A stretch of 42,206 nt of DNA from Candidatus Desulfovibrio intestinipullorum (GTDB taxonomy: Bacteria; Desulfobacterota; Desulfovibrionia; Desulfovibrionales; Desulfovibrionaceae), in NCBI GenBank assembly GCA_019113165.1, contig DXHV01000041.1:1-42206 (forward strand), in the 5' to 3' direction. This document shows positions 8,582 through 16,998 of this stretch, piece by piece. The notes below the pieces were generated by a model, which saw only the letters and a program-made list of their open reading frames with translations, was not told the DNA's origin and searched no databases. Each line of letters begins with the position of its first letter. Within the stretch, counting starts at the first letter, position 1. The translations under genes were made by a program, and so were the position numbers.

Positions 8582-11500
8582 TCAGTCCCGTGCGTGTTCG
8601 CTGCCGAAGACCGCCTTGTGGGTGTGCATGCGCCTGATGGTTCCGGGCTTGCACAGGTGGACAACAGCCTTGACGTATTCCTTGCGCTTGTTCAGGAAAA
8701 AGGCCAGGGGCCGTGCAAAGTTGCGGCCCACCAGACCGTCGACCATGAGCTGACTCACCTCCCGCTCCCGCATGAGCACAAGCTGGGAGAGAGCAAGCAC
8801 TGTTCTGTCGGCGCTGGTGAGGGTGCGGACCATCTGCCTGAAGGCTTCCTGAGCCCGCGGCTGATAGTACCACAGATACATCATGTCAAGGGCATTGACA
8901 ATAAAGGTGCGTTCGAGCTTCTGCGCCTCCGGGCCGCCCCGGCCCTTGAGGCCGCCTGGTCTGGCCAGGCAGTTGAGGGCATCTTCCTGGGGGAACATGA
9001 GCTCGAGCAGGGTATAGGAGTCGAAGACGCTGCGCAGCTTGCTCTGGTAGTCCAGGCGACGCATGCGGATGTTCATGCGGCTGTCCGCAAAGCCCTCGAT
9101 GAGGGCTGCCACCGTGTCCGAGGCACACTTGGAGATGACCGTGGCGCTGGGGATGAGGTAGAAGCCCGGATCGGCCACTCCGCTCCAGAGCAGAATCTGC
9201 CAGAGCAGGCTGTGGTAGAGGGAGGCCACGGGAATGGCCAGCACGGCCCTGAACAAGTTGCCCACGGCCGCCGTCCTGGGAAAGCCCCGGTAGACGTTGT
9301 GCAGGAAGATGTAGAAGCCGTTGACCGTATTGATGACCGCAAAGACGAGCAGGGGCTGCTCGGACACGTCAATGTCCAGCAGATCCTCCAGGATGAGCAC
9401 ACGGACCAGCACCTCCAGCAGGAAGACGCTGATGCCCGTGTACATGAGCGAGTCGCAGATGCGGCTCACGCTCACGTGATCGCGCCAGTGCATGAGGCTG
9501 TTGCGGTAGAGGCCCTTGGCGGCCAGCACCATCTGCATGACGTTGCGCACGCCGGTGATGCCGAACCAGATGAAGGATCCGAACCAGGCCAGGAACCACC
9601 AGTCCTGGGTGTAGAGGAAGGAGAAGAAGGCCGGAATGAAGCCAAGGAGCACCTTGAGCACATTGGTCACGCTGCTGTTCAGGTAGTGGAGGCCTGGGGA
9701 GGACTGCTCCCTCCTTTTCTCCAGCACAGGCGAGGGAGTGATGGGGCCGTTCAGGTTGACGATATTCCCGTGCCGGCTCACCCGCATGACCGTCTCCTTC
9801 CAGGATTCGGAGTCTTCCCGGCCCAGGTTGGAACAGCCCGGAAGAGTACGCAAAAACGACCAGGGCTTGCCCCTGTGCTCGTGCTGCTCGGGCTCGCGGT
9901 AGATGCGGTGCCGTTCCACCGTGGCATGGATGGGAATGTCGACGTGCTCGGATTCGTCCAGGAAGCGGGCACTGCGGTAGGGCAGCGTGTCCGTGACCAC
10001 AAAGCCCATGCCAAAGGAGCGCGACCTGTTGGCCGATCCCGATCCTATGCGGGACTTGAGGGGGACATGGCGGTAGCGCTCCCACAGGGTCGGCACATTG
10101 CAGAGAATGTCCCCGAACTTGGCCGCCCGCTCGTCGTCCCCGACATCCTGCATGTCGCGGATCATCTGCCGTATCATCTGCTTGAGGCGCGGGCCCTGAC
10201 CGAAGTTGAGGGCATCCTGCAGCTCGCCAATCTCGTAGATGTCCCGGTGGTTGCCGTCCACCCAGCCGCGCATGCTGAAGATCTCCAGGTGCGAGATGGC
10301 CCCCTGGCAGTCCCACAGGAGCTCCATGACATCCTGCACGGTGAGCGAGCTTGTGCACAGGACCATGCGGTAGCCGGCATTGACGGCCTGCAGCTCCTCC
10401 ATGAGCTTCCTTGGCGGACAGGCCATGAGTGCCGGCATGTGCTCAAGGTCATCGGGCAGGACAATGCGCGGCAGTTCCTCGTGGATGTCGCTGTTGAGCC
10501 ACTCATCGAAAATGGTGTCTGCGCACACATGCTCAAACATGTTCTTGCGGCCCTGCTCCTCGGTGGAGAGCGTGCCCCTGAGGGAGAGCTCCTCTATGCG
10601 CTCCTCGAGCTGGGGTTGCAGGAGGTTGTAGATGTACTCGGCCAGACGCTCCCTGTTGGCATGCCCCCGGCCCACGTAGTTCAGAAAGTCGTCGGGGCTG
10701 ATGGGCGGAATGCTCAGATCGAAGAGCTGGGCAAAGCCCGGGCGCAGGGTGTCGTTCCAGACATCGAGCTCGCGCAGCACCTGCTCCCTGATGTAGGCCA
10801 CGACCTCGCGGCCCTGGGCTGCAAGCTGCGCCATCTTCGGGGACTGCAGGAAATTGAGAAAGTCCTCGTCCGAGGAAAAGCCGCGGGGAATCCACAGAAA
10901 GCTCACGAAGCGGTTTCTGAAGGGCACCTTGAACTCAAGGCCAATGCGCAGGGTAATTCCCACGATGGCCGCTGCGGAGAGCGCCTCACGGGCCACATCG
11001 AGATCCACGCAGTTGTCGTAGATGATGGTCAGGTTGCGCAGGCCCTTGATCCAGGCGTCCATGATGAGGTGGGTGGGGCTTTTGCGGCCCTTGGTGTTCA
11101 TGTCGTAGACGTGATCGTCAAAGGCGAGCTGATTCCACTCCTCGGGCATCTCGGGCAGATGGTAGCGGCGCAGGAGCCTGCGCACGATGCGCGGCGTGCC
11201 CTGGGCAGCAGCCCGGAAGTCATGGGCCAGCTTGAGCTGCTGCTCCTCGTTGCCAAAGGCGCGCACCATGCCCTTCATGATCTGCATGAGGACTCGGGCC
11301 GTATTGCGGCGCAGCGTGGTGTGGGCGCTGTTCAGGACCTCATCGTAGAGGATGCGCAGGCCGAGCAGGCGGTCCCTGGACTGGGCGCGGCTTGTTTCCA
11401 GATTGTGCAGCAGGTAGACCACGGCAAAGGCCATGCGTGCCACAGGCGTGTCAACAAGCTCCTTGATGCCATGAGGATGCAGGGTGAGATCGGCGAAGGC

Positions 11501-11596
11501 ATCGTCCGTATTGGTCCGCCCGCGCAAAACCCGGTTGACAAGCTGCAGGATATCGCTATCCCTGCGGTCAAAGTAAATCCTGTGTCTGGAATGCAA
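8582..11596 (-). CDS. Large unrecognised membrane protein, ~1000 aa
   Basis: One uninterrupted frame of about 1000 codons with coding-like composition. The first ~640 residues are soluble, mixed alpha/beta, and contain no motif I can name with confidence. A cluster of 5-6 hydrophobic helices follows at about residues 645-820, including VLKVLLGFIPAFFSFLY, FLAWFGSFIWFGITGV and VFAVINTVNGFYIFLHNVYRG. A ~180-residue soluble tail is helical and basic. An in-frame GTG lies at 11605, but AAGGGGG touches it. TTG 11596 has the same Shine-Dalgarno at the ideal eight-base spacing, so I use the TTG. The gene heads a minus-strand block (this gene, 297-aa protein, HAD, YggT). Function unknown; location is predicted to be the inner membrane. 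Confidence 0.8.
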   Translation of the reverse strand: MHSRHRIYFDRRDSDILQLVNRVLRGRTNTDDAFADLTLHPHGIKELVDTPVARMAFAVVYLLHNLETSRAQSRDRLLGLRILYDEVLNSAHTTLRRNTARVLMQIMKGMVRAFGNEEQQLKLAHDFRAAAQGTPRIVRRLLRRYHLPEMPEEWNQLAFDDHVYDMNTKGRKSPTHLIMDAWIKGLRNLTIIYDNCVDLDVAREALSAAAIVGITLRIGLEFKVPFRNRFVSFLWIPRGFSSDEDFLNFLQSPKMAQLAAQGREVVAYIREQVLRELDVWNDTLRPGFAQLFDLSIPPISPDDFLNYVGRGHANRERLAEYIYNLLQPQLEERIEELSLRGTLSTEEQGRKNMFEHVCADTIFDEWLNSDIHEELPRIVLPDDLEHMPALMACPPRKLMEELQAVNAGYRMVLCTSSLTVQDVMELLWDCQGAISHLEIFSMRGWVDGNHRDIYEIGELQDALNFGQGPRLKQMIRQMIRDMQDVGDDERAAKFGDILCNVPTLWERYRHVPLKSRIGSGSANRSRSFGMGFVVTDTLPYRSARFLDESEHVDIPIHATVERHRIYREPEQHEHRGKPWSFLRTLPGCSNLGREDSESWKETVMRVSRHGNIVNLNGPITPSPVLEKRREQSSPGLHYLNSSVTNVLKVLLGFIPAFFSFLYTQDWWFLAWFGSFIWFGITGVRNVMQMVLAAKGLYRNSLMHWRDHVSVSRICDSLMYTGISVFLLEVLVRVLILEDLLDIDVSEQPLLVFAVINTVNGFYIFLHNVYRGFPRTAAVGNLFRAVLAIPVASLYHSLLWQILLWSGVADPGFYLIPSATVISKCASDTVAALIEGFADSRMNIRMRRLDYQSKLRSVFDSYTLLELMFPQEDALNCLARPGGLKGRGGPEAQKLERTFIVNALDMMYLWYYQPRAQEAFRQMVRTLTSADRTVLALSQLVLMREREVSQLMVDGLVGRNFARPLAFFLNKRKEYVKAVVHLCKPGTIRRMHTHKAVFGSEHARD

Positions 11597-11612
11597 GCCG
11601 TGCACCCCCTTC

Positions 11613-11642
11613 TTGCAAAAAGTTGTTCAGTCTGCATACTAT
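11613..11642 (+). promoter_or_regulatory. Putative promoter of the BMP-type binding protein gene
   Basis: TTGCAA at 11613-11618, an 18-bp spacer and TACTAT at 11637-11642, about 130 bp ahead of the 11781 start, in the gap between two divergent genes. Confidence 0.4.
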
Positions 11643-11780
11643 CTTTTTTGTCACACACTGGCTAGTCCCTGTACTCCATCCTCAAGTCGTCGGCAGGAGC
11701 AGGCAGGATGGCGGCAGGGCAAGCAGCTTCCTTTCCTTCACACTGCTTCCGAAAAGCCACGACAGACAAAGGGTACTCAC

Positions 11781-12929
11781 ATGGATGCATGCTCTTCAAA
11801 AGAGGCCTTGCGGCCAACTGCAGTCAAGAATTATGCAAGCAACAGGCCTGTCCCCGTCTTTTCAAGATGGTCCGGCAAGGATCCGGGACTCTGGAGTCTC
11901 GCCCTCTTCCTGGCTGTCCTGGCCCTCCAGCTTCTTCTGGCGGCAACTCTTGTCCCTGGGGCGGCCATTGCCTCGGATGCACAAAAAGCCCCCCTGAAGG
12001 TCGCCCTGCTCCTCGAAGATGGTGCCGATACCAATCCGGCCGCACGGCTCATGAAGGCAGGCCTTGCCAGGGCAGCAAAGCAGTGCCGCATGCAGACCTT
12101 CCTTGTGCAGGCAGGGCCGGGAACGGACAAGGTGGCGCTCTTCAGGCAGGCAGCCCGGGAGTGCGACCTTGTGCTTGTGGCAGAACCAGGCCTGCACGCC
12201 GTCCTGCGCAGCAATGCGGGCAACTTTCGCACCACCTCCTTTGGCTGCCTGGACACAAGCATCCTGGGCCTTCGGGCGGCCAACATCATGTCCATCACCT
12301 TTGACGATGCCCAGCCGGCCTTTCTGGCAGGCGCAGCCGCTGCCCTGCTTGTGAAGGACACGCAACGGCTCGGCTGGCTGGAGGCAGCCGAGACGCCTGC
12401 GGGCAATACCATGCTGGCAGGCTTTGCGGCCGGCGCCACCATCTCGAAGCCCGGGGTGCGCATTGTACGCCGAACGGACAGTGTCCGGGAGCCAAAGGCA
12501 CTCCTTGACGAGCTGGCCGCCCAGAGCGTGGCCGTCACTGTCATCGCCCAGGGCGCACGGACAGAATCCTTTCTTCTGGCCCTGAAGCAGACGCCCCTCT
12601 TCGGCATAGGCATGGACGCGGACATGGCCCCCCTTGCTCCGGGCCATGTGCCCTTCTCCATCATCAAGCGTTTTGACCGGGCCGTCGAGGAACTCTGCCT
12701 GCGCAAGGCACGGGGCACCTTCCAGGGCCGGGAAACCCTTGTCTACAGCCTGAAGAACGGGGGCACGCAACTTGTCATCAATAAGGACTTTGCCGCCAGG
12801 GCCCATGTGGACGTCCAGACATGGAGCCATGTGCAGAGAAGGATTGGGGAACTGGCCAGGGAGCTTGAAAACGGCAACATCAGCCTGGAAGACAAGCGCG
12901 TCCCCACGCTCTGCAACTGTCTGGACTAG
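11781..12929 (+). CDS. BMP-family (PnrA-like) substrate-binding protein
   Basis: A 382-aa exported protein resembling the BMP/PnrA nucleoside-binding family (PF02608). The start is ATG 11781 with AAAGGG seven bases ahead; the frame is open further upstream without a good site. About 35 polar residues precede a strong hydrophobic segment, LWSLALFLAVLALQLLLAA, acting as signal or anchor, with a possible cleavage after AIA. The mature part begins KVALLLEDGADTNPAARLMKAG. It includes NIMSITFDDAQPAFLAGAAAALL and RLGWLEAAETPAGNTMLAGFAAGA, matching the family's F..G..AG and G..GG...P....F..GF..G positions. There is no lipobox Cys and no adjacent ABC permease or ATPase gene, so it may serve a transporter elsewhere or have a sensing role. 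Confidence 0.7.
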   Translation: MDACSSKEALRPTAVKNYASNRPVPVFSRWSGKDPGLWSLALFLAVLALQLLLAATLVPGAAIASDAQKAPLKVALLLEDGADTNPAARLMKAGLARAAKQCRMQTFLVQAGPGTDKVALFRQAARECDLVLVAEPGLHAVLRSNAGNFRTTSFGCLDTSILGLRAANIMSITFDDAQPAFLAGAAAALLVKDTQRLGWLEAAETPAGNTMLAGFAAGATISKPGVRIVRRTDSVREPKALLDELAAQSVAVTVIAQGARTESFLLALKQTPLFGIGMDADMAPLAPGHVPFSIIKRFDRAVEELCLRKARGTFQGRETLVYSLKNGGTQLVINKDFAARAHVDVQTWSHVQRRIGELARELENGNISLEDKRVPTLCNCLD

Positions 12930-13054
12930 CGGCCGAAAGGGTGGCTTGAGGACGGGAGTGGAGATGCGGACCCCAGGCGGCAGAAACCGGGACAGCAAAG
13001 AGCCCTGTCCCCTCTTCGCCGCAGGAATGCCGTGCAACCGTGCAAACTTTTTCC

Positions 13055-13081
13055 TTGACAGAAGAAGTTGAGGTGTATAGA
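13055..13081 (+). promoter_or_regulatory. Putative promoter of tRNA-Leu
   Basis: A perfect TTGACA at 13055-13060 and TATAGA at 13076-13081, with a short 15-bp spacer, end 12 bp before the mature tRNA. The predicted start of transcription is within a few bases of the tRNA 5' end. Confidence 0.55.
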
Positions 13082-13093
13082 GCTTGAACTTGT

Positions 13094-13180
13094 GCCGGAG
13101 TGGTGGAATTGGTTGACGCAGAGGACTCAAAATCCTCCGGGGGCAACCCCTTGTGAGTTCGAGTCTCACCTCCGGCACCA
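13094..13180 (+). tRNA. tRNA-Leu (anticodon CAA)
   Basis: An 87-nt type II tRNA. The acceptor stem GCCGGAG pairs with CTCCGGC (13170-13176), and ACCA including an encoded CCA follows. The anticodon stem GAGGA/TCCTC encloses loop CTCAAAA with anticodon CAA at 13128-13130, reading UUG. A long variable arm (about CCGGGGGCAACCCCTTG) and the T-loop GTTCGAGTC follow. All standard leucine tRNA features are intact. It has its own promoter and terminator. I saw no integrase or duplicated 3' end that would mark it as a phage attachment site. Confidence 0.97.
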
Positions 13181-13201
13181 TCATCTTGCAGATGCCTGCC
13201 G

Positions 13202-13223
13202 AGCCACTTCATGTGGCTTTTTT
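13202..13223 (+). terminator. Terminator of tRNA-Leu
   Basis: AGCCAC (13202-13207) and GTGGCT (13213-13218) form a 6-bp stem with loop TTCAT, followed by a run of six T (13218-13223), 21 bp after the tRNA. Confidence 0.85.
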
Positions 13224-13315
13224 GATTTTTTCCCCAGAAAAAGACAGTCTTTTCCCCACGGGCACCCTGCCCCGGGGATCCTCCCCCTCCTCTAAAAAAG
13301 GTCAGCACACTCCTC

Positions 13316-15178
13316 GTGGATATACAGAGAAAACTCCTCATTCGCGATCTGCGCCGCCTTCTGCAGGTACTGCCGGCAAGGACACGCTGGCAGGTAGCTG
13401 GTCTTTTTACGCTCATGTTCTTTTTGGCCGTAACGGAAGTCCTTTCCATCTTTTCCATGTCCTTCATGGCCATGACCGTAGCCGTGCCGGAAAGAATCCT
13501 CTCTCATCCCCTCACGCAGCGCATCTTTTCCCATCTTCCCGCCCTGGGCGAGATCTGTTCCGATCCCCGCTACTTCACGCTTCTGGCCAGCTGGCTGGTG
13601 GTGCTGCTCATTGCCTGCAAGAACGGGCTCACGGCCCTGACCAACTGGCGCAGCGCCTGGCTTGGCGAGGAGATTGGCTCCTATGCCGGCTCCACCATCA
13701 TGGCGCACTTCTTGAAGAGCAGCTACATGGACCACATGTCCGGGGACAGCGGCGCCATGTTCCAGGCCTTGAGCTGGAAGCGGCAGCTGGGCGCCTTTGT
13801 GGTCAACATCCTCAATACCTATACCTACGGCATCACCTCCATAGCCCTGTTTGTCACCATTCTCTCGGCCACGCCTGGCGCCATTCTCTCCTGCCTTGGC
13901 ATTACCGGCCTCATTGTCTTTGTGACCTACAGGACCATGAAGACCAATATCGATCGCTGCGGCAAGACGTCGGCCCAGTGCGAGGCTGCGGAAAACCGCA
14001 CCTCCATGACGGCCATGCGCGGCATCAGGGAAGTCATCCTCTACCGTCAGCAGGAAACCTTCTTTGAAAAATACACCGAGGCCCTGAAGACCGGCAAAAG
14101 GCCCCATGCCTTCCTGGTGATAGCGCCGCCCATCCCCACCTGGATACTTGAGTTCTTCGGCTTTCTGTCCATTCCCACGGTCATCTGGGTGCTCATCGAA
14201 TTCCAGGACGCCAACATGGTGACCATCACGGCGGTGATCACCCTGATCATGCTGGTGGCCTGGCGTATCCTGCCCATTCTCAACCGCTCGCTTGGCTGCC
14301 TCGTCTTTTTGCGCACCATCAGGCCCATGGCCATGACCTGCCTGGATCGCCTGGAGAGCATACAGAAGCAGAACCTGCCCGATCCCGCCCTGCCTGACCC
14401 CGACTTTCGCTTTGACAGGGAGATCTCCCTGCACGATGTCTGCTTCAGATATCCGGGCGCCGATCATGACAGCCTCAAGAGCGTGGACCTGCGCATTGCC
14501 AAGGGGCAGCAGATAGGCATCATTGGCCCCTCGGGCTCTGGCAAGACCACCCTGGTCGGCATTTTGTGCGGGCTTCTGCCCATGAGCAGGGGCGAGATGC
14601 GGGTGGACGGCATGGGCCTCACCGAGGAGCGCAAGGCAGCCTATATCCAGAGGGTGGGCTATGTGTCCCAGACCCCCTACATCTTCAACGGCACCATAGC
14701 CGAAAACGTGGCCTTCAGCGCCTGGGGCAAGCCCTGCGACAGGGAGCGGGTCATCCGTGCCTGCCACATGGCAGCTCTGGAGCTCATTGACACGGACGAG
14801 CGCGGCATAGACTACCCCATTGGCGACAATGCCTCCGGCCTGTCCGGCGGTCAGGCCCAGCGCGTTTCCATAGCCAGAGCCCTCTACGCCAACCCCGACG
14901 TGCTCATTCTGGACGAATCCACCAGCGCCCTGGATCTCGGCACGGAAAAGGCCATCATGGAAACCATAGAGAACCTGAAGGGCCATCTCACCATCATCAT
15001 TATTGCCCACAGGCTGAGCACGGTGGAACGCTGCGACACCCTGTTCTGGATAGAGGAAGGCCGCCTGCGCACACAGGGAACACCGGCAGAGCTCTTGCCC
15101 GTGTATACCAAGTCCCTGGTGTCCGAAGAATTCCAGAAGGAACTCCAGAAGGAACACAAGTGCCAGAAAGAGCAGTAG
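13316..15178 (+). CDS. ABC exporter with fused membrane and ATPase domains (MsbA/PglK-like)
   Basis: A 620-aa half-transporter. The first ~340 residues form the membrane domain with about six helices, beginning WQVAGLFTLMFFLAVTEVLSIFSMSFMAM. The ATPase domain follows: A-loop aromatic in CFRYPGADH, Walker A GPSGSGKTT (~residue 403), Q-loop YVSQTPYIFNGTIAENVAFS, signature LSGGQAQRVSIARAL, Walker B VLILDESTSALD and H-loop IIIIAHRLSTV. Such proteins flip lipids or lipid-linked glycans, or export peptides. The REVILYRQQETFFEKY segment and overall layout recall PglK-type oligosaccharide flippases, but this is only inference. Start is GTG 13316, with AAAAGG 15 bases upstream, an unusually long spacing. 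No glycosyltransferases are adjacent. Confidence 0.9.
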   Translation: MDIQRKLLIRDLRRLLQVLPARTRWQVAGLFTLMFFLAVTEVLSIFSMSFMAMTVAVPERILSHPLTQRIFSHLPALGEICSDPRYFTLLASWLVVLLIACKNGLTALTNWRSAWLGEEIGSYAGSTIMAHFLKSSYMDHMSGDSGAMFQALSWKRQLGAFVVNILNTYTYGITSIALFVTILSATPGAILSCLGITGLIVFVTYRTMKTNIDRCGKTSAQCEAAENRTSMTAMRGIREVILYRQQETFFEKYTEALKTGKRPHAFLVIAPPIPTWILEFFGFLSIPTVIWVLIEFQDANMVTITAVITLIMLVAWRILPILNRSLGCLVFLRTIRPMAMTCLDRLESIQKQNLPDPALPDPDFRFDREISLHDVCFRYPGADHDSLKSVDLRIAKGQQIGIIGPSGSGKTTLVGILCGLLPMSRGEMRVDGMGLTEERKAAYIQRVGYVSQTPYIFNGTIAENVAFSAWGKPCDRERVIRACHMAALELIDTDERGIDYPIGDNASGLSGGQAQRVSIARALYANPDVLILDESTSALDLGTEKAIMETIENLKGHLTIIIIAHRLSTVERCDTLFWIEEGRLRTQGTPAELLPVYTKSLVSEEFQKELQKEHKCQKEQ

Positions 15179-15345
15179 CCGCAAAAGCGACAGCACAAAA
15201 GCGACATTTTTCCAAAAAAGATCCACGCGAGCAGGAGCGCACACGCGTACAGACCTCCTGCCCGCAACGCAGAACGACATCAGGGCAAGACAGACGAGGC
15301 TCCTGTCAGAACGACACAGGAACAAACATTAGATCGATATGAGGG

Positions 15346-15391
15346 CGCTGACAGGGCGACACGTTTTTTCTGTCTTGTGTCCTGTCAGGCG
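15346..15391. terminator. Imperfect long hairpin between convergent genes
   Basis: TGACAGG (15349-15355) pairs with CCTGTCA (15381-15387), and the stem can extend through GACAC/GTGTC with a 3-base bulge. It lies between the ABC exporter and the truncated ATPase and overlaps the ATPase stop codon. No clear T-run follows on either strand, so function as a terminator is only a guess. Confidence 0.3.
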
Positions 15392-16140
15392 TCCGGACAT
15401 TCTTCCTGCCGGCTTCTTCCCTGGCCATTGCAGGCAGGGATGCTCACCAGATCGGCCTGTTTCTCGCCAAGCATGGTCAGCACGGCATTCACCTTCAGAA
15501 GAGCAGGGATGTTCCCGGTCTTGTGAGCCAGTGCCTGTGCGGACCTGCGCATCTCATCAAAGTCCTCATCCGTAATCAGGGCAGCCATGCGCGCAAGCTC
15601 TTTCTCGACCTCTCCTGCGCGTCTTTCCGAGAGAGACTTCTCCAGCGCCTCGACCTGATCGGGACGAGGCTGTCCCCGCCTGATCCCAAGGGGCACAGAC
15701 TCCACGTCTCTCGATTGAGCATACAGGCAGACCAGAGGCACAGAGGCTCCCTGGTCAGCATCAAGCCTTCTGCTGATCTCGGCACTGAGTCTTCTCACCT
15801 CTTCCAGTCTGGACAGGGAGTGCTTTTCACTGTGCAAAGATCGGCCTGCCGTCCATGTACAGCTTCGGTCAGTCCGGCTGCAGTCAGGGAACTCGACGCA
15901 GACCGTCGCCCAGGCAGCGTCTGCACCGTGGGCAATGTCCTCTCTCGCAAAACGCCGCCCAAAGCGTGTGGGCGCAGCGATCGGCACGGTCAGCCTGGAA
16001 AGCAGCATGGCCAGACACGTCAGCAGGCTCGTCTTGCCCGAGCCATTTGCGCCCGCAAAGACATTCAGCCTTTTGTGAAAGGCGAAGCGTGCCTGTCGTA
16101 TGCCGCGAAAGTTCGAAATTTCCAGAGAAGTGACCTTCAT
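15385..16140 (-). CDS. RecF/SMC-like AAA ATPase, C-terminally truncated
   Basis: Starts at ATG 16140 with GGAGG five bases ahead. The N-terminus is typical of RecF/OLD-like ATPases: MKVTSLEISNFRGIRQARFAF, then Walker A FAGANGSGKTSLL near residue 29, a Q-type region, then GRRFAREDIAHGAD, as in ATPases of the AAA_15/AAA_23 kind found in some defence systems. A helical middle follows. The product ends at 251 aa, whereas relatives have 400 or more residues with a C-terminal signature, Walker B Asp-Glu and H-loop. None of these is visible here or downstream. It is therefore either a truncated relic or a protein lacking complete ATPase function. The adjacent exported protein gene is 57 bp upstream. 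Confidence 0.72.
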   Translation of the reverse strand: MKVTSLEISNFRGIRQARFAFHKRLNVFAGANGSGKTSLLTCLAMLLSRLTVPIAAPTRFGRRFAREDIAHGADAAWATVCVEFPDCSRTDRSCTWTAGRSLHSEKHSLSRLEEVRRLSAEISRRLDADQGASVPLVCLYAQSRDVESVPLGIRRGQPRPDQVEALEKSLSERRAGEVEKELARMAALITDEDFDEMRRSAQALAHKTGNIPALLKVNAVLTMLGEKQADLVSIPACNGQGRSRQEECPDA

Positions 16141-16197
16141 GCCTGCCTCCGGCATACAGTTCGGACATGGGGAACACGCACGGATCGACAAAACAGG

Positions 16198-16869
16198 TCA
16201 GGGACGAAGACTCATGCTCTCCTGAAGCGGTGCATAGTGTTCGGGGAAAAGCTCGGGCCGGGCAGGCTTCAAATTCTGCTCAAGATACTCGCAGGCACGG
16301 GCGAGTCCCTCGTCATCCGGCGCAAGCAGGGAGACAATGCTTGCCTGGCTTCCGCTAACCGTAAAGAAATGCCTTCCCTGCACCCTGGGGGTGCCCCGCT
16401 TTCTGGCAAAGGTGAAGGACCAGGAGGCCCCTGTCTGCACAGGCTCGCTCACGCGCAGGCCCCGGCGCTTCATGCTGGCTGCGGTCTGGCGGGCCATCTC
16501 TTCGGGAGCAAGGACATGGGGTGTCACGGTAATGCTCAGACGCACGACGCCTGCGTCTGCCTCAGGGGGTGCCTGGACGGGATCTTTTGAGGCTGCGTCT
16601 GCCGATTCGGAGGCAGTTCCGGCCGCAGGACGTTCAACCTGTTCTCCCATGCGCACAAGCACAATGCGTACTCCGCCCTCTTCCCGGACAAGGGGCTTTT
16701 GCCAGCCATCCGGCATGGTCAGGACAAGGTCCGGGGTGCGCACCTCTGCGGCACAGGCACAGGACGGTGCAGAGAAAAGCGCCAGAACAAGCAGGGCCAA
16801 AACAGGCATGCCCAAAGTGAACATGTTCCGACCAGGCACAAGAGACAGGCTGAAAACGCGTATCTTCAT
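16198..16869 (-). CDS. Exported protein of unknown function
   Basis: About 223 aa from ATG 16869; the preceding TTG codon (16872) is also in frame. The N-terminus is basic and is followed by a hydrophobic stretch, MPVLALLVLALFSAPSCACA, with probable cleavage after ACA and the mature protein beginning AEVRTPDLVLTMPDGW. A later start at the Met of MFTLGMPVLAL would give a more usual signal peptide. The mature part has a Pro/Ala-rich linker (about residues 80-105), then a domain with RLSITVTPHVLAPEEMARQT and RVQGRHFFTVSGSQASIVSLL, which looks like a beta-rich periplasmic domain of a surfactant- or stress-type protein. I cannot name the family. It precedes the truncated ATPase gene by 57 bp. Confidence 0.7.
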   Translation of the reverse strand: MKIRVFSLSLVPGRNMFTLGMPVLALLVLALFSAPSCACAAEVRTPDLVLTMPDGWQKPLVREEGGVRIVLVRMGEQVERPAAGTASESADAASKDPVQAPPEADAGVVRLSITVTPHVLAPEEMARQTAASMKRRGLRVSEPVQTGASWSFTFARKRGTPRVQGRHFFTVSGSQASIVSLLAPDDEGLARACEYLEQNLKPARPELFPEHYAPLQESMSLRP

Positions 16870-16887
16870 CAAAAATCGGCGCGGATA

Positions 16888-16907
16888 CCCCCAGGGTCAC
16901 CTGGGGG
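16888..16907. other. Inverted repeat upstream of the exported-protein gene
   Basis: Perfect 8-bp stem CCCCCAGG (16888-16895) and CCTGGGGG (16900-16907) with loop GTCA. It sits between galE and the exported-protein start on the minus strand. A short T-run, ATTTTTG, follows 13 bases after the stem, too far for a classical terminator. It may end galE transcripts weakly. Confidence 0.4.
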
Positions 16908-16998
16908 AGGAAGCGCCGCCTCCAAAAACGTTCGGCAGGGGGAGCAGGACCTCTTTCGGAGCCCTGCCCTGCCCCCTGCTCTCTTCCGCTCTTCAGGA

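Noticed and set aside
8582-9700. PHP-type phosphoesterase domain in the large membrane protein's soluble half
   Set aside because: A stretch near residue 170-240 has a TIM-barrel-like rhythm, but the metal-binding His/Asp motifs of PHP enzymes are absent or unordered.
8498-11665. 1055-codon plus-strand open frame
   Set aside because: It runs antisense to the 1007-aa membrane protein. Its translation is rich in His, Val, Gly, Gln and Ala, as expected for the complement of a GC-rich gene, and has no domain or ribosome site.
13094-13180. tRNA-Leu as an integration site of a mobile island
   Set aside because: No integrase, no repeated tRNA 3' end and no phage genes lie on either side.
13292-15325. 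677-codon minus-strand open frame over the ABC exporter
   Set aside because: The plus-strand frame has all ABC motifs. The opposite frame is a composition shadow.
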